A DNA stretch of 64,000 nucleotides, from assembly GCF_037404875.1 (NCBI RefSeq), contig NZ_JBBELO010000015.1, forward strand, positions 18,157-82,156. The letters are read 5' to 3'. Positions 52,704 through 61,200 of this stretch are shown piece by piece. The DNA comes from Orlajensenia sp037404875 (GTDB lineage Bacteria > Actinomycetota > Actinomycetes > Actinomycetales > Microbacteriaceae). Every line of letters begins with the position of its first letter. The first letter of the stretch is position 1. Below the pieces are notes generated by a model. It saw only the letters and a program-made list of their open reading frames with translations. It was not told where the DNA came from and ran no database searches. The translations under genes and the position numbers were made by a program.

Positions 52704-52814
52704 GGGTCGATTCTATGGGCGGCCCTGCGCCCGTGACGGTGAGCGTCGCGGGCGACGGTAGGCTGTGACCGAAGTTCGCGGCAGGGCACTCGCGGCGGGA
52801 AGGGGAGGCGTGCA

Positions 52815-53507
52815 GTGACGGATCTCATCGACACGACGGAGATGTATCTCCGCACGATCCTCGATCTGGAAGAGGAGAACATCGTTCCCCTCCGCGCCCG
52901 CATCTCCGAACGCCTCGGTCACTCCGGCCCCACCGTGTCGCAGACGGTCGCGCGCATGGAGCGCGACGGGCTCGTGGTCGTTTCGGAGGATCGGCATCTC
53001 GAGCTCACCGATGCGGGCCGCAGCAAGGCGGTGCACGTGATGCGCAAGCACCGGCTCGCCGAGCGGCTGCTCGCCGACGTGATCGGGCTCGAGTGGGAGT
53101 TCGTGCACGAAGAAGCATGCCGCTGGGAGCATGTCATGAGCGAGCAGGTGGAGCGCAAGCTGCTCAGCATCCTGAACCATCCGACAGAGTCGCCCTACGG
53201 CAACCCGATCCCCGGTCTGGAGGAACTCGGCGCGACCGCGTCGGCGCCGTTCATGACGGGAGTCGTCAACGTCGTCGACCTCGTTGCGGCTTCGGCGCTT
53301 CCGGTTCAGCGCACCGTGCGCCGGCTCGCGGAGCCGGTGCAGTTCGATCCTGAACTGCTCGCCCAGCTCAAGCAGTTCGGCATTCTTCCCGGTGCCACGG
53401 CCACCTTCACCCAGGCGGGCTCCTACGTGCGCGTCGATGTCGACGGCGCGGACGGAGGGCTCGAACTGCCCAACGAGGTCGCGGGCCACATCTTCGTCGA
53501 GGCCTGA
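52815..53507 (+). CDS. DtxR/IdeR-family metal-dependent repressor
   Basis: The 230-residue protein has an N-terminal HTH (GHSGPTVSQTVARMERDGLV). A metal-binding dimer domain with HRLAERLLADVIGLEWEFVHEEACRWEHVMSE includes the DtxR ligand set H, E, C, E, H. A C-terminal SH3-like domain ends in a TQAGSYVRVDVDG region. It probably represses iron uptake when Fe(II) is bound. It starts with GTG at 52815 after GGGAGG. Mn-type family members cannot be excluded. Confidence 0.92.
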   Translation: MTDLIDTTEMYLRTILDLEEENIVPLRARISERLGHSGPTVSQTVARMERDGLVVVSEDRHLELTDAGRSKAVHVMRKHRLAERLLADVIGLEWEFVHEEACRWEHVMSEQVERKLLSILNHPTESPYGNPIPGLEELGATASAPFMTGVVNVVDLVAASALPVQRTVRRLAEPVQFDPELLAQLKQFGILPGATATFTQAGSYVRVDVDGADGGLELPNEVAGHIFVEA

Positions 53508-53518
53508 TCCGCTTTCTG

Positions 53519-53532
53519 TGAAAGCGCTCCCA
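53519..53532. promoter_or_regulatory. LacI-family-type operator candidate
   Basis: TGAAAGCGCTCCCA matches the CebR/CelR-type LacI operator TGGGAGCGCTCCCA in 12 of 14 positions, including the central AGCGCT. It lies 12 bp after the DtxR-type gene and about 40 bp before the predicted NlpC/P60 promoter. Any LacI-family regulator would have to be encoded outside the window. Confidence 0.4.
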
Positions 53533-53557
53533 AAGCCGGCGGAGCACTGGTCTGGAT

Positions 53558-53586
53558 GCGACATCCGCGGCCTTCTCACGTAGCGT
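53558..53586 (+). promoter_or_regulatory. promoter of the NlpC/P60 gene
   Basis: GCGACA, a 17-bp spacer and TAGCGT, with TCACG just before the -10. The same TCACG-TAG arrangement precedes the CHAP gene (55313-55341). A leader of about 135 nt follows, containing the hairpin CGGGTCACGA / TCGTGACGCCCG (53625-53662, one bulge). Confidence 0.5.
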
Positions 53587-53728
53587 CGTTGAGTCCCACT
53601 GGCCGCTTACCAGGCCGAAGGACTCGGGTCACGACGCCTCCCACCCCGTCTCGTGACGCCCGATGAGCACGCGATCACCGCAGTGGACGGGGGCAGCCAG
53701 AAGGCCGCCGGAGGCGCCGGAGGTAACT

Positions 53729-54463
53729 TTGGCCCAGACCAACACCCGTCATCCCGCACGCCGTATCGCCGCCAATCTCACGATCATGGGCGTCGCCGCT
53801 GGACTCGTTGCCACGATCGCCCTGCCCGCCTACGCAATGACACCGGGCTCGAATGAGGCGACGTTCGCGACAACCGATACGTCCAAGCGCATGAAGGCCG
53901 GCGAGCAGAAGGTGGACGTGCCCGAGACGGCCGCCACCATCACGGTGGCACGCGACGGTTACGCCGCCACCTCGAAGGCGGAGATCGACGCGGCTGCGGC
54001 CGCAGCAGCCAACGCCGCCGCGGCGGCCGCTGCCGCATCCGCCCGCACGCAGATGGCGTCGTACGGCGCCTCGTACTCCGGTCCGTCCGTCGGCGACTTC
54101 CTGGCGAACCCGCCCTACCCGAACTTCGACCTGGCGTCGGTCTACAACGTGGCGCTGCAGTACCAGGGCGTCCCGTACGTCTATGGCGGCAACACTCCTG
54201 CTGGCTTCGACTGCTCCGGCTTCGTGCAGTACGTCTACGCGCAGTTCGGCGTGGCGCTTCCGCACTCCTCGACGGGGCAGGGCGCCGCGGGCACCCGCAT
54301 CTCGATCGATGACGCCCGTCCGGGCGACCTCGTGATCATGGACGGTCACGACGGCTTCTACGCCGGCAACGGCAACATCCTGCACGCGCCGTACGAGGGC
54401 GCATCCGTGCGTGTGCAGCCGCTCTGGACGAGCGACTACTTCATCGTGCGACTCGGCATCTGA
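53729..54463 (+). CDS. NlpC/P60-family secreted cell-wall endopeptidase
   Basis: The 244-residue protein has a signal segment (about 12-36, cleavage after ALPAYA). A spacer with VARDGYAATSKAEI and an Ala-rich stretch follow, then an NlpC/P60 domain with catalytic C162 in FDCSGFVQYVYAQFG and H207 in DGHDGF. It should cleave peptidoglycan stem peptides. I chose TTG 53729 because CGGAGG sits 6 nt upstream and the product starts MAQTNTRHPARR. Longer starts are also open. Confidence 0.85.
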   Translation: MAQTNTRHPARRIAANLTIMGVAAGLVATIALPAYAMTPGSNEATFATTDTSKRMKAGEQKVDVPETAATITVARDGYAATSKAEIDAAAAAAANAAAAAAAASARTQMASYGASYSGPSVGDFLANPPYPNFDLASVYNVALQYQGVPYVYGGNTPAGFDCSGFVQYVYAQFGVALPHSSTGQGAAGTRISIDDARPGDLVIMDGHDGFYAGNGNILHAPYEGASVRVQPLWTSDYFIVRLGI

Positions 54464-54579
54464 GCGCTTCGCCGTGTGAATCCTGCGTTAACGGATGCGG
54501 GCCCGGCGCGCCTCGTGGAGCATCCGTCAGTTTCGTGGTTTAGCCTGTAGGCCTGACCAACCGATTCTCGGGAGCGCCG

Positions 54580-54690
54580 ATGAATGAGCCACGCAGCATC
54601 CGCACCACGGATGAGCGCTGTGCGTTCGTTCGCCGGCATTCGCACCGGCACGTTCACCATGCTGTGGTGAGGAGGGCACTGTCTTCGTGA
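54580..54690 (+). CDS. 36-residue histidine-rich leader-type ORF
   Basis: This short frame has ATG at 54580 with GGAG 6 nt upstream. It encodes 36 residues starting MNEPRSIRTTDERCAFVRRH and containing HSHRHVHH (five His in eight codons). Its stop codon falls in the loop of the strong terminator at 54673-54703, so translation would reach into the hairpin. It lies about 100 bp before the HNH nuclease. Whether it is translated is unknown. The rest of the 322-bp gap (54464-54785) shows nothing else. Confidence 0.4.
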   Translation: MNEPRSIRTTDERCAFVRRHSHRHVHHAVVRRALSS

Positions 54691-54703
54691 CAGTGCCCTT
54701 TTT
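54673..54703 (+). terminator. strong intrinsic terminator upstream of the HNH gene
   Basis: An 11-bp perfect stem AGGGCACTGTC / GACAGTGCCCT with a TTCGT loop ends in five T residues. It is the most canonical rho-independent terminator of the window, yet it precedes rather than follows a recognised gene, suggesting an attenuator or the end of a small RNA. Confidence 0.85.
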
Positions 54704-54785
54704 CGTTGCCTGCGCGCCCTGAGGGGCGGTGGGTCAGGGCAGTTCGAATAGCTGGAAGCCGTCCAGCAGTTTCGAGAGGGAGACA

Positions 54786-55283
54786 ATGCGCACTCTGGTC
54801 CTGAACGCCGGATACGAACCACTCGCCGTCGTGTCGTTCAAGCGGGCTCTCATGCTCGTGATGAGCGGCAAGGCGACCATGCTGCAGTACGACGCGGACC
54901 ACCCGGTGTGGGGCAATACGGGGTCGTGGGACAGGCCGTCGGTCATCCTGCTCACGCGCTACGTGCATGTGCCATACGGCAAGGAGATTCCCGTGAGCCG
55001 CCGCGGGGTGCTGAGACGGGACGAGCACCGCTGCGCCTACTGCGGCAAGTCGGCGAGCACGATCGACCACGTACTCCCGCGGTCGCGTGGCGGGCGGGAC
55101 GCCTGGGAGAACCTCGTCGCGTGCTGCGTGCGCTGCAACAACCAGAAGGCGGACCGCACTCCCGGCGAGATGGGATGGGCGCTGCGCGTGAGCCCGCGGA
55201 TGCCCCAGGGAACGGCCTGGCTCGTGCGCGGATTCGAGCATTCCGCTCCAGAATGGGATGAGTTCCTGGCACTCGCTGCGTGA
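54786..55283 (+). CDS. HNH endonuclease
   Basis: The 165-residue protein has an HNH/McrA-type nuclease domain (about 80-130) with the zinc pair CAYCGK and CVRCNNQK around STIDHVLPRSRGG, which supplies the catalytic His, and a final NNQKADRTP. The N-terminus MRTLVLNAGYEPLAVVSFKRA is the conserved actinobacterial type. A role in DNA metabolism is expected but unproven. The ATG is preceded by GAGGGAG. Confidence 0.92.
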   Translation: MRTLVLNAGYEPLAVVSFKRALMLVMSGKATMLQYDADHPVWGNTGSWDRPSVILLTRYVHVPYGKEIPVSRRGVLRRDEHRCAYCGKSASTIDHVLPRSRGGRDAWENLVACCVRCNNQKADRTPGEMGWALRVSPRMPQGTAWLVRGFEHSAPEWDEFLALAA

Positions 55284-55312
55284 GAGCGATCTCTCAGCCT
55301 CGAATGCGCGCC

Positions 55313-55341
55313 GTGACAATCGCGCGCTCGTCACGTAGTCT
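55313..55341 (+). promoter_or_regulatory. promoter of the CHAP gene
   Basis: GTGACA (55313-55318), a 17-bp spacer and TAGTCT (55336-55341) form a near-consensus promoter. The TCACG preceding the -10 is shared with the NlpC/P60 promoter. A leader of about 90 nt leads to GGAGG and the GTG start. Confidence 0.55.
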
Positions 55342-55437
55342 GGGGCAGGTCTTGCCGAGGGTGCTCCCTGGTGCTCCTGCGAGACACTGGCCTTTGCACG
55401 ACAACGTGGCGCCGATCTGCGCCCCGGAGGACACACT

Positions 55438-56415
55438 GTGACAGAACCCGGCGACATCCAGCGGCCCGACGACGGGTCCCGCTCGGAGAGCACCGGAGGC
55501 GACGCTGCAGTCGTGCTTCCCACGCGTCGCTCCTTGCGCGCCCAGCGCGAGAATGAGGCGGTGCCCGCCGTCGAGCCGCACGTGCGGGCCGTGCCGGTCG
55601 CACCCCGGCCGCCCGCAGCATCCGTCGCCGTGCCGGCCGCGAAGCCGTCGGCCTCGACCGGTCCCAAGGGCAAGAAGAAGCGCAGCGTCTTCAGCAGCCT
55701 CGTGACGCTGCTCGTGGTTCCGGGCGTGTTCCTGACGGTCGCGCTGCCCGCGTACGCGTTCGCGCCCGGCAGCGGCGAGACCCAGTTCAAGGCATCCGGC
55801 GCGCACGTGCTCGCCGAGGCGAACGCACAGAGCGTCGAGGTGCCGAGCGTCTCGGCCAAGATCACGGTCGCGCGCGACGGCTACACGGCCGTGAGTGGCG
55901 CGGAGATCCGTCGCAAGACTGAAGAGGCGCAGCGCGCCGCTCGTGCCCAGGCGGCAGCCGAAGCGGCGGCGAAGGTGAAGGCCCAGGGCGGGTCGTACTC
56001 ATCGCCCGGTGCCCGCCAGGAGGGCGACGACTACCCGTGGCCCGGCGGCCCGGTGGGAGTGCTCTCGCCGCTGAACTACGAGTACCGCGAGTGCGTGGAC
56101 TTCGTCGCCTGGCGCCTGAACCGCGACGCCGGCGCGACCGGCCCGTGGAAGTGGGTCTGGTCGAACATGACCCCCGGCGGCGGAAGCGCCTGGAACTGGG
56201 CCAACGCGTGGGAGAGCCACGGCTGGGCCGTGAGCCACGACCCGATCGTCGGATCGGTCGCCTGGTTCACCTACAACCACGTTGCGTACGTGCAGTCGGT
56301 GAACGGGGACGGCACGGTCACGATCGAGGAGTACAACCAGAACAGCGACCACAACTACCACCGCCGCACGATCGCGACGGGCTCGGTCGCCCTCTTCCTG
56401 TACCCGCCTCCGTAG
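55438..56415 (+). CDS. CHAP-domain cell-wall amidase/endopeptidase
   Basis: The 325-residue protein has a long Pro/Ala-rich cytoplasmic N-terminus and one membrane helix (about 84-106, ALPAYA at its end). A spacer with KITVARDGYTAVSGAEI and a coiled-coil-like stretch of E/A/R (about 156-182) follow. A C-terminal CHAP domain has the catalytic C219 in RECVDFVAWRLN and H281 in YNHVAYVQSV. It should cut peptidoglycan at the cell surface. It shares the spacer module with the NlpC/P60 protein upstream. Confidence 0.88.
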   Translation: MTEPGDIQRPDDGSRSESTGGDAAVVLPTRRSLRAQRENEAVPAVEPHVRAVPVAPRPPAASVAVPAAKPSASTGPKGKKKRSVFSSLVTLLVVPGVFLTVALPAYAFAPGSGETQFKASGAHVLAEANAQSVEVPSVSAKITVARDGYTAVSGAEIRRKTEEAQRAARAQAAAEAAAKVKAQGGSYSSPGARQEGDDYPWPGGPVGVLSPLNYEYRECVDFVAWRLNRDAGATGPWKWVWSNMTPGGGSAWNWANAWESHGWAVSHDPIVGSVAWFTYNHVAYVQSVNGDGTVTIEEYNQNSDHNYHRRTIATGSVALFLYPPP

Positions 56416-56461
56416 GGCGCGCGGCGCCCGCCGGCCAGCGTGCCCTGCCCTGCCCGCCCTG

Positions 56462-56524
56462 TTGCGCCACCTCCCCGGCCTTTGCGCCAGAACAAGGGGC
56501 GCAACGCCCGCCGAAGTGGCGCAA
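56462..56524. repeat. intergenic inverted repeat with four GCGCAA words
   Basis: The arms TTGCGCCAC (56462-56470) and GTGGCGCAA (56516-56524) enclose a second pair, TTTGCGCC and GGCGCAAC. The right half CCCGCCGAAGTGGCGCAA resembles the right arm of the palindrome at 31939-31996. It lies between the CHAP gene and tRNA-Arg. Confidence 0.55.
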
Positions 56525-56603
56525 AGCTGGGCTTGCGGCGGCGCCCGCATCCGTCCGCCACGCCTCCCGGAGCGCACCCGGTAGACTCGTCAGCGGTCAA
56601 TCC

Positions 56604-56675
56604 GCCTCTGTAGCTCAATGGAAGAGCAGTTCCGTCCTAAGGAAAGGGTTGGGGGTTCGAGTCCCTCCAGGGGCA
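56604..56675 (+). tRNA. tRNA-Arg (anticodon CCT)
   Basis: The cloverleaf has acceptor stem GCCTCTG/CAGGGGC with one G-U, D arm TAGCTCAATGGAAGAGCA, anticodon loop GTCCTAA with CCT, and T arm GGGGG-TTCGAGT-CCCTC. The discriminator is A. CCA is not encoded. It marks the boundary between the high-GC core and the island-like DNA to its right. tRNA-Arg genes are frequent integrase targets. Confidence 0.93.
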
Positions 56676-56940
56676 CCCACCGAATCGCCGCGAGCCCGTG
56701 ACGGATCTCATCCAGAGTGAGACCCGTCTCATATCGGTGAGACTGATCGCCTTCCCAGCGGTCGGCATCGATGGCGCCGATACAAGAAGGTAATTCCTGA
56801 TCGAGCGCTATTCACCCGCCATAGATTGTCCAGCAGGTGCTGTGAGCACCGATGAAAGCTCGTGAGTTCGGCCGTAGCTCAGGGTGACGTCCCGCGGTGT
56901 GGTGGAGTTTCTGGGCACCGTGCGGGTCAGCTGTTGTTGA

Positions 56941-57102
56941 TTATGCCGTAGTGAGTTCGGGGATGTTCGCCTCCTCTGTTTGGGTGTTCAGGAGTTCCAT
57001 GGAGTGTTCGCTGAAGTAGCGGCGGTCGGCGCCGTCCCATTCGTCGTGCTGCTCGATCAGGACGTGTCCGGCCAGGCGCAGCAGCGCGGCGGGGCACGGG
57101 AA
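56941..57102 (-). pseudogene. IS256-family transposase C-terminal remnant
   Basis: On the minus strand 53 codons end at a TAA and encode LLRLAGHVLIEQHDEWDGADRRYF followed by SEHSMELL. This is the typical C-terminus of IS256/Mutator transposases. A stop codon and loss of similarity immediately upstream (57103) show that the rest has been deleted. The bases near 56885-56925 (GGTGACGTCCCGCGGTGTGGTGG) probably belong to the element's end. No other gene is seen in 56676-57113. Confidence 0.75.
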
Positions 57103-57113
57103 CTAACGAGGGA

Positions 57114-58115
57114 CTATGCGGGTTTGGTCCACCGGCTCTCGGCGCGGCGCGCCAAGTAGGCCGCGCGCCGCTTCACCGACATGGTCATTCCTCGACCGTG
57201 GAGTAGAACCCGCCGCCTCTCGCGGTTGATGTAATCCCGAACAAGTTGTTGAACATCGTCGTGCAGGAGCTCGACATGCATGTGGTCGCCAGATAGCTCA
57301 ACACCGTGAGCATTCTGAGTCAGGAAGACGGTCTTCAGGCCGATCAGAGATTCGGCGAGCCCGCTGTCATCGGTGATGAAGACGACAGGGGGCCTCGTGT
57401 GTCGAGCCAACGCGGACTGAGCCATGAGCGCGGGGAGGCGGGTGTACATCAGGTCCCACGTCGCACCCCAGATCGCTTCGCGTGGATCTCCAGTGCGATC
57501 GAGTTTCAATAGTCGCCGAGCGCGAGCCGGAAGCTCTTTTTTGCCACCCAGCAGCTGGAACCCGATCCACGCCTCCCGGCTCGCCGAAACTTGGAGTTCC
57601 CGCTCCATCCAGAAGCGGAACTTTTCCACACGCTCCACACGAGTCAAGTCGACCTCGGCGTGGATGGCGGCCGCAGTAATCAGGGCCGAGTAGGAGACCA
57701 TAAACCAGGAGTGGAGATAGTCGAATGAGTCTGACGCGGCCTCATCCTTCGACTCGATGACCAACCCGCCGCTCTCGCCGCCGTCCAGCAAGTGAAGAAG
57801 GTAGTCACGCGCGTCAGAGAGATAGACCTGGGCGGCGCTCGCGCGGCCCAGGTAGCGGACGATGTTTGCCGGACGGGGAGCGCGACGGGTTTCCGGCTCG
57901 GCAGCGCTCATTCCGCCGACCACCCAAGCACTCTCCGGCATCGTTAGAGCTAGATTGCGCAATCTGCTCTTCTCCACAGAGCTGAGGTTGAGGGGTGCAA
58001 ATGCGGCTTGGCGTCGATGGATGTGCTCGATGCGAGCGCTGATGTTCCAATCCATAACAACGGTTCCAGCTGAGGCTAGTCCGTCCGACGGAAACTGCAG
58101 ATAGTGGTCGCGCAT
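57114..58115 (-). CDS. PIN-like domain protein of the putative defence island
   Basis: I do not recognise a family for this 333-residue protein. Its outline fits a PIN-like nuclease: VVMDWNISARI (D22) resembles the first PIN strand and acidic residue. A glutamate-rich helix around 165-182 follows, then WDLMYTRLPALMAQ (D221), and VVFITDDSGLAESL (D249/D250) as the final acidic strand. The C-terminus is basic. Base composition is clearly lower in G+C than the core genes. It is divergent from the HTH-Mrr-STAND gene and its 3' end abuts the IS256 remnant. An RNase or DNase effector role is inference. Confidence 0.7.
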   Translation of the reverse strand: MRDHYLQFPSDGLASAGTVVMDWNISARIEHIHRRQAAFAPLNLSSVEKSRLRNLALTMPESAWVVGGMSAAEPETRRAPRPANIVRYLGRASAAQVYLSDARDYLLHLLDGGESGGLVIESKDEAASDSFDYLHSWFMVSYSALITAAAIHAEVDLTRVERVEKFRFWMERELQVSASREAWIGFQLLGGKKELPARARRLLKLDRTGDPREAIWGATWDLMYTRLPALMAQSALARHTRPPVVFITDDSGLAESLIGLKTVFLTQNAHGVELSGDHMHVELLHDDVQQLVRDYINRERRRVLLHGRGMTMSVKRRAAYLARRAESRWTKPA

Positions 58116-58233
58116 GAGTCGATACCCTCCCGAAGCGCGACGCTATCCGATTCCAACGAGCGCGCCGCGTCGCGCCTCACCGCCCAAATGGGTGGTGGGC
58201 CCGCCGGACCAGCGCAGCTGATTGGTGGGATTC

Positions 58234-58274
58234 GCACGCATAAATAGCGTGCACGCATTAAATGCGTGTATACT
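58234..58274 (+). promoter_or_regulatory. tandem palindromic operators over a leaderless promoter
   Basis: Two 19-bp palindromes overlap by 2 bp. GCACGCATAAATAGCGTGC (58234-58252, imperfect centre) is followed by GCACGCATTAAATGCGTGT (58251-58269), whose arms CACGCAT/ATGCGTG are perfect. The second abuts the -10 TATACT (58269-58274), which lies exactly 6 nt before the ATG of the HTH-Mrr-STAND gene. Bound protein would block polymerase. Confidence 0.65.
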
Positions 58275-58280
58275 TCGAGT

Positions 58281-61200
58281 ATGAAGTTTCCCGCCCTCGC
58301 GGCGTTGCTACGTGCTGCGCGCGAATCCAAGAGCCTCGACCAGGGGGCTGTCGCTCGTCATCTCGGCCTACGGCAGCAGGCCGTCAGCACTTGGGAACGT
58401 GGGGGATCGCGGCCCCGGCTGAATCAGCTTCCAGTGCTATGTGAACTTCTCGGTATCGATGTAGACGCTGCTCGTGTCGCCGGCGGGTATGAGTCTTCGG
58501 CCGCTCCGGCGGGTCAGCCGCGCATCCGATTCCTCCCGTTCGACCAGCTGAGCGACGAGGCCTTTGAAGCTTTCGTGAGGGATCTCTACCGCGGTCTCCA
58601 CCCGAGTTGGGAGGTGACCCGAAACGGATCCACGGGCTTTGCGCAATATGGCGTCGATGTCTTTGCCAACGGGGACCAACAGCGCATAGGAATTCAGTGC
58701 AAGCACGAGCAGAACTTCGGTCCGAAAGATGTGGACGCTGCAGTCACGGCGGTGCTGCCCGAGGCGCGTACAACATCAGGGCTCATTGCGTTGAGTCGGC
58801 TAACTGCGACGCCAGGGGCGCGACTAGAGGTGGCAAAGAACCCCGGGTGGTCGCTGTGGGATGGGGAGGATATTGCCGCGCGTGTCCGTGAACTCCCGAA
58901 GGAGAAGCAACTCGCGCTCGTCGACGCATATTTTCCGCGTCTGCGAGAGGAGTTTCTTGGCATCGCCGCTCCATCGCCGTGGCTCCCGGTGCAGGAGTTT
59001 GAACCCGCACTTGCCGGGCGTCTTGGCTATGACCGTCAGTTCGATCTCGTTGGACGCAGCGACGAGCTGGATCATCTATGTCGACTTGTCACCGATCATC
59101 AGCCAACGGTGTTGGTTGTCGGTCGCGGCGGAATCGGAAAGACACGACTTCTTACGGAATTCGCCCGCACCGACGCCGGTCGCGAGGTACGGTTTGCGTC
59201 TCGAGGACCGATCGCACCGGACATGTTTGACCTGCTACCTGAAGGTGCACCGGTCGTAGTCCTCGATGATGCGTTGAGTTTGGACACCAACGTGACGGCG
59301 CTCGTATTGGGCATTCGGTTGGCGCGCCCCGATGCCACGGTTGTGCTCTCTGTGCGGCCGAAGTCGGAAGCTGACCTACTCAGCGCTCTGTCGATTCCCT
59401 CTGCGGCGGCCAAGGAAGTCCGTGTAGAGGTTGGGGACCTGACGATGGCGAAGGCGGAAGAGCTTGCTTTGCAGGCGCTTGGTGCGGGTGTCTCTCCCGA
59501 GACGGTAGAGCTGCTCGCTCGCGTTGGATACGACTGTCCCCTGATCATTGTCATTGGCGCCCACCTCATCCGTGAAGGACATCTGCAGCCCAACGCTTTA
59601 GCCGGGAACGGTGGGCTTCGAGAGGAGATCCTTACCCACTTCGCCGATGTCGTTATGCGCGGGTCGAATGGCGACGTTCGGCGCGCGGTTCTCGATGCCG
59701 TTGCAACGGTTCAGCCCGCGCGCCTGGACCAAGCGGAGTTTCTCGATTCTGTGACTGGTCTGAGTGGACTGCCGCAGCATGTGGTCGTCCAGACCGTGGA
59801 GGAGCTGGAAGACCTTGGGGTTGTGATGCGGCGCGGGCAGTCCGTGCGCGTCGTTCCGGACCTTCTTGGGGAGGCTGTACTGGAGCGGGTACTTGTATCT
59901 CGGACCGGAATCGACACCAAGTGGGCGACGCGAGTCGGAAGCCTGGTTCGCGGTGACGCGCTGGGTAACGCCATCAGGAATGTAAGCCTGGTCGACTGGT
60001 ACCGACGGGGAGTTGCTGATTCTCGACTTGGCGAGTCTCTCTGGGAGGGCCTAGCGGAGTCTGTCCTGAAACTCGGGAACACTGACCGCAAGAGCATGGT
60101 GCATGGTGTCGAATCCGTGGCTGCTGTCTATCCGCAGCGCGCCATGGAACTCGCGGAACTGATCATGGAGAACCCAGCCCCAGACGAAGATGATGCTCTC
60201 GCCCAGTTGTGGGGCGGCGAGCCCTACGTGACGGCAACGTCAACCAATCGGGCTTTGAGCGGGTTGATTCGCAATGCATCCTACGATCCGGAGCAGCTCG
60301 AGCGAGGCATGACTTTGCTCTTCACGATCGGTCGGGACGATCCGCGCATGGAGAATCAGAATCCCGATCACGCTCTCCGGGTGCTCCGCGAGATCGGCGA
60401 ATACCACCCGAATAAGAGCGTCAGCATCAACGCGAAGTACATCGAGGTCCTTGGCCGATGGCTAAACGGTGAGGATTTCATCGCTGAACGGGCGAGAGTG
60501 CTTCGTCTGCTTCTGCCGGTGCTTGCCGACGAGGTCACAATCACGAGATCGAAAGGGCCGTCGATCGAGATGTCGCGGCGAACCATCAATTTGGACCTTG
60601 TCGAATCGTTGCGGATCCAAGTCATCGAGCTCGCCGGCAATCAGCTGCGAGAAGACATCGGAACCGCAATTGCGGCGATCGAAGTACTGGGGGCGGCCCT
60701 TCGCAGTGGTCGGCACTTCGACCACGTCACGCCGGAACTTAGGCTCGTCTGTGAACTTCTTGGCGACACGCTGGAGGATCCGACCGTGCCCGCTAGCGTG
60801 CGCCTATCGGCCTACCGGGCGCTCAACTGGCAAGCGGTCTATGGGGAAGGGGAGCCTCGTGCTCTAGCCCGCCAAACTCGGCAGAGGCTCTACATCGACG
60901 CTGACTATCAGGCTGCTCGTTTGCTTCGGGCTGGGTGGGCTCTGGATGAAGATGACGAAGGCGAAGATGACCCCGACGGCGAGGGTGCGGAGCAGTCGAT
61001 GACCCGCTATCAGCGTTCTGTCGAATCCTCTCAGCGGCTCGTTGACCTCGTCGTCGATGCGTGGTCGACGGCGCTCGGGGATGAGCAAGTTCTGGAGCAC
61101 TTGCACGTTCTCATGCGCAACGAGCAGCAGGCTTCGGGCGGCTTCCTGGCACCGGACCACCTTCTGAATCGTCTCTTTGAGGCTCGTCCTCGTGTGGCCC

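Noticed and set aside
53587..53728. Possible c-di-AMP (ydaO) riboswitch before the NlpC/P60 gene
   Set aside because: Actinobacterial wall-hydrolase genes often have one, and CGCTTA plus a GGACTCGGG stretch are present, but I cannot find the conserved 3' block with CAGCTAACC nor a clear GGGTGAA. Only a simple hairpin is supported.
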